DNA of 42,834 nucleotides from a virus, in the IMG/VR virus record IMGVR_UViG_3300028610_000998, positions 1-42,834 of that record; one strand, 5' to 3'. Under the pieces are notes generated by a model. That model saw only the letters and a list, made by a program, of their open reading frames with translations, had not been told where the DNA came from and made no database searches. Both the position numbers and the translations under genes were made by a program. Shown one piece after another: positions 37,689 to 42,834 of the stretch; the first letter of the stretch is position 1, and every line of letters begins with the position of its first letter.

Positions 37689-38362
37689 TGACCCGGCCCA
37701 CCCTGAGGAGCCGGGTGCGTGGCGAAGTGCTCCTTCAGGTACTCGGCGAGGATCCTGAATGACGGCGACCACGCGTAGGCTTCGTCATCGGGATCGATCT
37801 CGACGTCGTATGGCGTCGACAGGTAGCCGGCGAGCTTCGTGAGAGCGCGCGCGGCCGAGCCTTCGATCTTGTTGGCGCCCTCGTGGTCAGTAGCACGCTC
37901 GCGCGCGACGACCAAACGCTTGACGCGACCCACCAGGTCGCGCCCCTTCACAGCTTCGACATCCGCAGCCGGCTCGATGCCCGCGTCGACAAGAACGTCG
38001 TGGAGCTCGTTGCGGATCTCGCCGAAGCTGGCTATTGCCAGACGAGAATCCGCGCACTCCTCCAGCGCTTCTACTCCGTTCCGTTGCTCCGCGCCCAAGG
38101 CTTTCATCACTTGATCGGGCCAGGCCTCCAGCTGCGTATTGAGCTCAACGATGCGTGACTCGGATTCCTCGGCACGCTCACGCCAGAGCACGTAACAGTT
38201 GCAAGGCTTCGTAGACGGCTCAAGGTCAGGACCGAGACCACGCGTGTCGCAGTCTTCATGGTGTGGATTCTCGGCCTCCTCGACGCGACGCAAGAGCTCG
38301 CGCGCGTCGATGTCGGGCCAGGGGTAGTTCTCGATCGTGAGTGCTTCGGGTACGTACGGCAT
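37685..38362 (-). CDS. helical protein, 225 aa
   Basis: MPYVPEALTIENYPWPDIDA begins an N-terminal region with Cys/His (HHEDCDTRG, KPCNCY), followed by a long helical, Glu-rich part (RAEESESRIVELNTQLEAWP, GVEALEECADSRLAIASFGE) and a helix with Arg/Lys. It is the longest gene of the unknown cluster. A zinc-binding motif at the N-terminus is possible (H-x3-C-x14-C-x-C). Function unknown. Confidence 0.68.
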   Translation of the reverse strand: MPYVPEALTIENYPWPDIDARELLRRVEEAENPHHEDCDTRGLGPDLEPSTKPCNCYVLWRERAEESESRIVELNTQLEAWPDQVMKALGAEQRNGVEALEECADSRLAIASFGEIRNELHDVLVDAGIEPAADVEAVKGRDLVGRVKRLVVARERATDHEGANKIEGSAARALTKLAGYLSTPYDVEIDPDDEAYAWSPSFRILAEYLKEHFATHPAPQGGPGQ

Positions 38363-38374
38363 GGCTTCTCCTGT

Positions 38375-38908
38375 TCAGGATGTCGTCGGTTCTAGCGGTA
38401 GCTCGCCCATCGGAAGGATCGGCGCGGTCTCGTGCAGCATGAAGCAAGGACGCCGAATGCGGGTCTTCCAAAGGCCTCGATTCTTGACGTCCCAGCCATA
38501 CGCCCAGCCCTTGAGGGTCACAACCCGGCTTATGAAGTCGACAACGGCGAGGACGAAGACCTGCTCGGACGGATCGCGCCTGTGCACAGAAATACTGCGG
38601 TTGGACTTGTAGACAGCGTTGACCGCGCGGACCTGGTAGATCGTCCCGACGTCGGCCTTGGCCTGCCGCTCGAGGGCCGACGTCCAGGGGAGCTCGAGGT
38701 GCCAGCAGAGGGCGTGCTCGCCGAAGCATCCGACCTCGTGCAGAAGCGTCGAATCCCCAGGGTCGTTACTCGCCCCGAACTTCTGGTGCAGGCCAGCAGC
38801 GACGTTCATCCTCTGCCTCTCGAAGGCGACCCGACGAACCGATTCCCACTCCTGGGCCGTGTAAGGAATCTGGACCTCCTGCTCGATGCGGTTGCCGCGG
38901 TAGGTCAC
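38375..38908 (-). CDS. PD-(D/E)XK-like nuclease-fold protein (tentative), 177 aa
   Basis: The region GCFGEHALCWHLELPWTSAL, KADVGTIYQVRAVNA and SVHRRDPSEQVFVLAVVDF has the order Glu, Asp-x(n)-Q-V-R and then a strand, as in small phage PD-(D/E)XK-like proteins where the E-x-K is replaced. The middle and end (KGWAYGWDVKNRGLWK) are Trp rich. GTG start overlapping the upstream stop (GTGA). I infer a nuclease-like fold; the usual Lys is not clearly present, so activity is uncertain. Confidence 0.5.
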   Translation of the reverse strand: MTYRGNRIEQEVQIPYTAQEWESVRRVAFERQRMNVAAGLHQKFGASNDPGDSTLLHEVGCFGEHALCWHLELPWTSALERQAKADVGTIYQVRAVNAVYKSNRSISVHRRDPSEQVFVLAVVDFISRVVTLKGWAYGWDVKNRGLWKTRIRRPCFMLHETAPILPMGELPLEPTTS

Positions 38909-39072
38909 TCGAGCTCCTTGATCTCTTTCGCGATTGCCTCGGAGGCCGCGACCAGCTGTCTCCCTCTCTCGATCAGGGCGCCACCCCGATTCCTAAGAAA
39001 GGCCTGCGAGAGCTCGAGCGAAGAGAGCCTCCGCTCGCGGTCCGAAGCGTCCACCTTCCACACGTCTCTCAT
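38905..39072 (-). CDS. small helical protein, 55 aa
   Basis: Read by hand because it is short: MRDVWKVDASDRERRLSSLE, LSQAFLRNRGGALIERGRQL, VAASEAIAKEIKELE. The ATG overlaps the upstream stop (ATGA) and the stop overlaps the next gene (GTGA). It is highly charged and helical, probably a small coiled coil. Confidence 0.62.
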   Translation of the reverse strand: MRDVWKVDASDRERRLSSLELSQAFLRNRGGALIERGRQLVAASEAIAKEIKELE

Positions 39073-39323
39073 TGGTGCCCAGCCTCGTGGATAGCCTCGA
39101 GCACGTCGGCGAAGCCCTCCATGACGATCGCCTTGAGCTCGACGACGTTTCCCATTACGTCGGCATGCTCTCGAGCGGCATCGAATCCGCTGCGTCCAGG
39201 TCGCTTTCTGTCCTTGATGACCTCGTCGAGCTCGGTCGCCTTCTCGAGGAGCGTCGCTGCAAACTCACGCTCGAATTCTGCGCGCCTGCGATAGGTCGCA
39301 ACAATCTCGGGAACGTCGCTCAC
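39069..39323 (-). CDS. small helical protein, 84 aa
   Basis: MSDVPEIVATYRRRAEFERE then a helix-rich body (FAATLLEKATELDEVIKDRK) and a second helix (GNVVELKAIVMEGFADVLEA). A two-helix hairpin or coiled-coil is likely. Coupled by ATGA to both neighbours. Function unknown. Confidence 0.65.
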   Translation of the reverse strand: MSDVPEIVATYRRRAEFEREFAATLLEKATELDEVIKDRKRPGRSGFDAAREHADVMGNVVELKAIVMEGFADVLEAIHEAGHQ

Positions 39324-39997
39324 GGCTTCGTCCCCTCCATCGTCGTCCCGAAGAACGGATCCGCCGCGAACGTCGCGACGATCGTCTCGCAGATATGGAA
39401 GTCTGCGCCAACGGATCCGACTTGCTGACGCATCGGAACCGACGTAAACCTCCAGTCGTGCAGCGTGTAGCCGCGCTTAGCGTTGTGCGCGATGACGTGC
39501 TCGAACCGCTTGCCGATCGTACCCATCGGCCCCTTGACTCGAGCCTCAACCTCATCGAAGTGGTCGGTTCTGGCGTACGTGCACGAGACCTCGGCGACGA
39601 TCATGTTGGGGCGCTCCTTGAGCTCGGGCCCGTTCTCGTAAGCGGCAGCCATGGCCGCGCACGCGCTACAAAGATTGGTCGCGACCCAATAGCAAGGCCT
39701 GTCGGTCTCGGCGTCGACACAGGGATTCTCGTTAGTACAGCCGCACGATCGACAGGTCTGCACGACCTCCTTGCTGTCCTCGAACGCGTTGCCAGGCTCG
39801 ACCTCCTTGCTCTGCTCGGCAGCGTCCTGGACCGACGCCTGAAGCTCACGGATATGCGCAGCAAGCGCCGGCGCAGCGGTGTCCCACGCCGAAACGGTGT
39901 GCTCGAACTCCTCCGGCGTCATCGCCACAGAATCCTCGTCCTCGAGCTTCGTCCTTCCTGAATGAAACAGCGCATCGACCGTCTGTGTGTAACTCAC
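39320..39997 (-). CDS. Cys-rich zinc-ribbon-like protein, 225 aa
   Basis: GTG start at 39997 overlaps the preceding stop (GTGA). The N-terminus SYTQTVDALFHSGRTKLED leads to a helical part, then CRSCGCTNENPCVDAETD followed by PCYWVATNLCSACA: five to six cysteines with C-x2-C and C-x2-C spacing, a zinc-ribbon-like module. The C-terminal part is beta rich (MIVAEVSCTYARTDHFDEVE, FEHVIAHNAKRGYTLHDWRF), closing with an Asp/Thr-rich end. Function unknown; DNA or protein binding is possible. Confidence 0.66.
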   Translation of the reverse strand: MSYTQTVDALFHSGRTKLEDEDSVAMTPEEFEHTVSAWDTAAPALAAHIRELQASVQDAAEQSKEVEPGNAFEDSKEVVQTCRSCGCTNENPCVDAETDRPCYWVATNLCSACAAMAAAYENGPELKERPNMIVAEVSCTYARTDHFDEVEARVKGPMGTIGKRFEHVIAHNAKRGYTLHDWRFTSVPMRQQVGSVGADFHICETIVATFAADPFFGTTMEGTKP

Positions 39998-40545
39998 GAG
40001 CTCTCCTCGGTTCCGGGTTCCTTCTTGCCAGCCGCCCGAGCGGCGGTGGCAGCGATCCATTCCTCTGGCGACATTGACGTAGGCGCGACCAGCACGCCGC
40101 TCTTCGCCTCGACCTCGACAGCAACCTTCTCGCGCCAGCCCATCTGCGTCTTCGTCCACCAGATCGCAGCGGCAACAGATTGGTGGCCGTCGCCGGTCGC
40201 CTTCTTGAAGAGCGACTGCGAGATTGCGGCGTGAGCCTTCGGGCGCCCGGACGAAAGCTCGGCCTTGAAGTGACGACGCAGCGTGTCGTCATCGATCGGC
40301 TTGCCCGTGCGCGGGTTCTCGACCATGTAGCGAATGTCTTCGATCTTAATCCCGAGGCCGGCGAGCGTCTCAACGCGCTTGCGGTCGTCGTCGGTCGGCA
40401 CGAACATAGGCTTGCCGCCCTTCGAGCGGGGCCCCTTTCTTTTGGGCGCGCGGGATACCGACTTCGGCCGCTTTCGCGTCTTCTTCCGCTTCGCTGCCTT
40501 GCGCTTGGCGGGCTTCCGCTTTGCGGCTTTCTTCTTCTTAGCCAT
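39994..40545 (-). CDS. lysine-tailed HTH-like protein, possible small terminase, 183 aa
   Basis: The first 45 residues are an extreme basic stretch (AAKRKPAKRKAAKRKKTRKR). Then PTDDDRKRVETLAGLGIKIE DI, a helix-turn-helix-like segment, IDDDTLRRHFKAELSSGRPK and VAQSLF-like ISQSLFKKATGDGHQS, VAAAIWWTKTQMGWREK. This domain is common in phage proteins of the terminase region with an HTH and the K-A-T-G-D-G ... A-A-I-x-W motif, some of which may be small terminases. The basic tail would bind DNA non-specifically. TerL is 4.6 kb away, so the assignment is not firm. Confidence 0.58.
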   Translation of the reverse strand: MAKKKKAAKRKPAKRKAAKRKKTRKRPKSVSRAPKRKGPRSKGGKPMFVPTDDDRKRVETLAGLGIKIEDIRYMVENPRTGKPIDDDTLRRHFKAELSSGRPKAHAAISQSLFKKATGDGHQSVAAAIWWTKTQMGWREKVAVEVEAKSGVLVAPTSMSPEEWIAATAARAAGKKEPGTEESS

Positions 40546-40978
40546 CGCTCTGCGACTCCTCGGGGTCAGCGGGATCGATCTCGGTCGCGTCGGGCTCAGT
40601 CGCGTCGAGCGCCTGCTTCCAGACCTTCCGGATCCGACGAATGTCGCCAACGCGGAGCGCGTCCTTCGACCAGGTGAGAACAGAGTCGTCGTCCAAGCCC
40701 TGCGGGGTTGTCGGCAGAGCTTTGATGATCGGCGCGAGGGCGGTAAAGACCTCGTCGGGCGTGGGCATTGGCGGCCGATGGTCGGTGGAATCGCCTTTCA
40801 CCATTCTGAGCGTGAACGTGTGCTGAAAGTCCACGTCGACATCGACGCAGACGACGCGCCATTGCTCACCCAGAAACGGCACCGAATCGCACGCGGATGA
40901 TGCCTCGCGCAAACGCCTAGCGATCTCCGCCGAGGCCTCGACGCGAACGATCGGTGCTTGTTCGGGAACGGGGCTCAT
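40538..40978 (-). CDS. hypothetical protein, 146 aa
   Basis: MSPVPEQAPIVRVEASAEIA opens a protein with a beta-rich middle (PFLGEQWRVVCVDVDVDFQH, TFTLRMVKGDSTDHRPP) and a helix followed by an acidic tail (DATEPDATEIDPADPEES). No family recognised. The upstream ATGA overlap fixes the start. Confidence 0.65.
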   Translation of the reverse strand: MSPVPEQAPIVRVEASAEIARRLREASSACDSVPFLGEQWRVVCVDVDVDFQHTFTLRMVKGDSTDHRPPMPTPDEVFTALAPIIKALPTTPQGLDDDSVLTWSKDALRVGDIRRIRKVWKQALDATEPDATEIDPADPEESQSDG

Positions 40979-41250
40979 GCCTCTCGCTCCGCGCGAGGCC
41001 GGTGGTCGATCGTCAGATGGAGCGGGAACTGGAGCAGGCCCTGAAAGCGGTCGCTCTCGCGCCGCTTGAAGTCTTGAGCTCGGTGCCGTCTCCACCATTG
41101 GACGACTCGATCGGGGTCGACGCCGCATTCGCGGTCGAGCGCTTGGATCACGACATCGATGCCGAACACGCGGACCAAGTTGCAGAGGACGGGCACGGCG
41201 ATGCTCGCCGCCTCCTCGTCTTCCCAGCGCTTTCCGCCGCTACAGGGCAT
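40975..41250 (-). CDS. hypothetical protein, 91 aa
   Basis: MPCSGGKRWEDEEAASIAVP is followed by a helix with IDVVIQALDRECGVDPDRVV and a basic Trp-containing segment (QWWRRHRAQDFKRRESDRFQ). It overlaps the upstream gene by 11 bases. The basic WWRR region may contact nucleic acid; no family is recognised. Confidence 0.6.
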   Translation of the reverse strand: MPCSGGKRWEDEEAASIAVPVLCNLVRVFGIDVVIQALDRECGVDPDRVVQWWRRHRAQDFKRRESDRFQGLLQFPLHLTIDHRPRAEREA

Positions 41251-41566
41251 GGTTCTCCTCCAGATCCGAATACCCCTTCGGCGCATGGTCGCTATGTCCT
41301 TCGTTCAAGCCGAAATCGTGCCGGCAGGGGCGCGTGAGGACCGAGCCTTCGGCTTCGCGCTTGCGCTCCTTTGCCCAGCCGACGATGACCGCCTCGAACA
41401 CCAGGATCGATTCGATGTAGCCGGGGGCATCGAGCGAGTTCCGCGGGGTGGGAGAACAGAGGCCGGCGTGCGCCTTGGCGAAGGCGTAGATCGCGGCGTC
41501 CTCGAGCTTGAGGTCGAGAGCTCCGAGGGCGACGCGGCATCGCGATGCGATTTCGTTGTGCTTCAT
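41240..41566 (-). CDS. hypothetical protein, 108 aa
   Basis: MKHNEIASRCRVALGALDLK opens a helical protein, with LCSPTPRNSLDAPGYIESIL and VFEAVIVGWAKERKREAEGS. The ATG overlaps the upstream stop (ATGA) and the start reads ATGAAGCA like genes of the left cluster. The function is unknown. Confidence 0.62.
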   Translation of the reverse strand: MKHNEIASRCRVALGALDLKLEDAAIYAFAKAHAGLCSPTPRNSLDAPGYIESILVFEAVIVGWAKERKREAEGSVLTRPCRHDFGLNEGHSDHAPKGYSDLEENHAL

Positions 41567-41910
41567 GATGAGGGAAGGAGGGCGAGGCCGAGGATGGCCC
41601 AGCCGAACAAGATAGCTCCGCTCGGTTCGATGATGGCTGGCGTCCCTTCGTAGCGCATGACGTATGTGACGACACGCTCGAGGGAGCGGCCTGAGTAGGA
41701 GCCGGGCCCGTGCGGTGGCTCCGGATCCCACTCGCGCAGGACGAGAACGTCGCCGACATGGAAACCGCCCCTGCGGTCGTCGATGCGAAGCTCGAACTGC
41801 TTCTGGCCCTCGGCGATGGCGTCGTAATACACCGGCCACGTCTTGAGCTCGTGAGTGCGGCCGGTGAGCTCGAGGTCGAACTCGAGAACCTGGTTTTGGG
41901 GTCGGGTCAT
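41563..41910 (-). CDS. DUF3850/ASCH-like protein, 115 aa
   Basis: The sequence HELKTWPVYYDAIAEGQKQF, ELRIDDRRGGFHVGDVLVLR, EWDPE is the classic DUF3850 pattern (H-x-L-K-x-W-P ... F-E-x-R-x-x-D-R-x-F-x-V-G-D-x-L-x-L-x-E-W-D), an ASCH/PUA-like small domain found in many phages and thought to bind RNA or nucleotides. A short hydrophobic stretch closes the protein (AILFGWAILGLALL), which is unusual for the family and may be a membrane anchor. Confidence 0.83.
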   Translation of the reverse strand: MTRPQNQVLEFDLELTGRTHELKTWPVYYDAIAEGQKQFELRIDDRRGGFHVGDVLVLREWDPEPPHGPGSYSGRSLERVVTYVMRYEGTPAIIEPSGAILFGWAILGLALLPSS

Positions 41911-41928
41911 GGCAGAGAATCGTAGACG

Positions 41929-42366
41929 TCAGGCGTGCCGGCATCCAGGCCGGTGAACGCCGGTGGCACTCAGGCAGCAGGGAAAGATCCTTCCGGACCT
42001 TCGGACGCGGTCCTCGGAAAGCGCACGGCGTACGCCGGCACGCGCGGCGGCTTCCATCCGGGCCCGATACTCGGGCGATCCGGGGACGGGCGTCGTCTTC
42101 AGGTGGGTGATCATCCTGGCCTGGCAGCAGGCCTTGTACTTCTTGCCCGATCCGCAGGGGCAGGGATCGTTCCGCTGGATCCTGTAGCCGCGGTCTCGAG
42201 GAGCGCCGGCCTTGACGGCGGCGAGACACGGGGCGCAGACGTAGAGCTCGCGGCCCTTGGCCGTCTTATGCTTGGGCGTGCTGGGGGGCATGGCGGCGCC
42301 GCACGGGTGGCCATCGGAGCAGGCGACCTCGCAGGAGGCGTACGGGAGCTCGCCTGAGGAGCTCAC
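41929..42366 (-). CDS. SEC-C motif protein, 145 aa
   Basis: The middle reads [16 protein letters not shown], the SEC-C zinc-binding motif ([10 protein letters not shown]-x-C-C), known from the SecA C-terminus and many small proteins. Further Cys/His ([35 protein letters not shown]) suggest additional metal sites. It is coupled to the preceding gene by ATGA. Role is unknown; a small metal-binding accessory protein is likely. Confidence 0.85.
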   Translation of the reverse strand: MSSSGELPYASCEVACSDGHPCGAAMPPSTPKHKTAKGRELYVCAPCLAAVKAGAPRDRGYRIQRNDPCPCGSGKKYKACCQARMITHLKTTPVPGSPEYRARMEAAARAGVRRALSEDRVRRSGRIFPCCLSATGVHRPGCRHA

Positions 42367-42614
42367 AGCGGTATGCCTGCAGCGATGCGCACGAGCCGCG
42401 CGTACGTCTTGCGGAACTCGACCGCGCGCTTGGCACCGAGGATCGTGTTCTGGACGGATGTCGACTGCTGCGTCAGCCAGGGCACGTACTCCGTGTGCGT
42501 CTTGGCCAGGTGCGGGCGATCGCTCTTGTCGGTCTGGACCACCGGAACCTGGACGCAGGTCTTCCGCGCGCGCTCCTCGCGCTCGTCTCTCGGGTCCAAA
42601 GGAAGAGGCCTCAC
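42363..42614 (-). CDS. hypothetical protein, 83 aa
   Basis: A GTG start overlapping the upstream stop (GTGA) gives [20 protein letters not shown], then [20 protein letters not shown] and [20 protein letters not shown]. The frame is open farther upstream, but the extension lies in the upstream gene and is rejected. Basic, helical, function unknown. Confidence 0.6.
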   Translation of the reverse strand: MRPLPLDPRDEREERARKTCVQVPVVQTDKSDRPHLAKTHTEYVPWLTQQSTSVQNTILGAKRAVEFRKTYARLVRIAAGIPL

Positions 42615-42834
42615 GTCGGCTCCTCCGTGCCGGGATGGCCGAGCCCGCGAGCCAGTCGCGTCATGCGGCGATCGAACTCGTACTCCTCGCGGGTCATCGA
42701 GCGATCGTCGCCAGGATCGAAAGCGGTTGGCGAGGGGTGGCGGTTGTCCCACGCGCGCTCTTCGTCGAAGGTCATCGGGACGAAGGTCCCCGGCCGAAGC
42801 GTGACGTCCCTACGAAGGCGGATCGACAGGAACG
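42611..42834 (-). CDS. hypothetical protein, partial at the right edge
   Basis: The frame is open from the window edge (first residues [18 protein letters not shown]) to the stop at 42611, ending [19 protein letters not shown]. It also has an internal ATG at 42775 ([16 protein letters not shown]) that could be the true start of a 54-residue protein. I list it as partial. It is basic/acidic mixed and helical; no family recognised. The GTG of the next gene overlaps its stop. Confidence 0.5.
   Translation of the reverse strand, partial: FLSIRLRRDVTLRPGTFVPMTFDEERAWDNRHPSPTAFDPGDDRSMTREEYEFDRRMTRLARGLGHPGTEEPT

Noticed and set aside
1-42834. tRNA genes, integrase and attachment sites
   Set aside because: I found no cloverleaf, no tyrosine or serine recombinase signature and no obvious long direct repeats at the window ends.

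Overview
The window looks like a large, nearly gap-free part of the genome of a tailed phage (siphovirus-like) or prophage from a GC-rich bacterium. Every gene I can support lies on the minus strand, so transcription runs from high to low coordinates. Neighbouring genes are packed tightly, very often with 4-base stop/start overlaps (ATGA, GTGA, TTGA). I see no rRNA, tRNA, CRISPR array, insertion sequence, integrase or repressor. The large structural genes (TerL, DUF4055-type portal, Mu-F-like head protein, DnaT-like adaptor, DUF4128-like terminator, tube, TP901-like tape measure, BR0599/DUF2163-like protein and GTA-like hub) resemble siphoviruses of Gram-negative bacteria. A lipoprotein with a clear lipobox near a holin candidate also fits a Gram-negative host, but that is inference.

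Layout in the direction of transcription. (1) 42834-35497: about twenty small, mostly unknown genes, including a SEC-C protein, a DUF3850/ASCH-like protein, a lysine-tailed protein that may be the small terminase, a Cys-rich protein, a PD-(D/E)XK-like protein and several micro-genes. (2) 35403-23486: packaging, head and connector genes: terminase large subunit, portal, Mu-F-like protein, scaffold, major capsid protein, capsid-region proteins, DnaT-like adaptor, head-closure candidate, tail terminator and HK97-gp10-like protein. (3) 23440-9087: tail genes: tube, chaperones G and GT joined by a canonical -1 slippery site, a 1134-residue tape measure, and five distal tail proteins ending in a 1061-residue hub. 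(4) 9068-7094: a membrane-anchored coiled-coil protein, a likely terminator, then small genes including one with two SANT/Myb-like repeats. (5) 7033-4383: a string of very small genes, several preceded by a repeated hairpin leader and starting ATGAAGCAAGC, ending with a holin candidate and a lipoprotein, then a strong intrinsic terminator. (6) 4145-1: a DUF6011-like protein, small genes, a RecB/Cas4-like Fe-S nuclease, a Sak4-like RecA-fold ATPase and a probable ssDNA-binding partner cut by the left edge, which together look like a recombination module.

The observations I rate highest are: the GGGAAAC frameshift site placed directly on the stop codon of the tail chaperone; hairpin leaders and start-codon-associated repeats in front of small accessory genes, including a 21-base direct repeat that brackets a 28-codon gene and carries the start codon of the next gene; a domain shared by the DnaT-like adaptor (as an insertion) and a capsid-region protein; a beta-rich module shared by the tail hub and another tail protein; and two long perfect hairpins, one just upstream of the major capsid gene and one just downstream of the tail-tube gene. 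I recognise no endolysin. Start codons were chosen from reading frame, coupling to the upstream stop and any Shine-Dalgarno sequence. Family names come from recognising sequence patterns, not from a database search.
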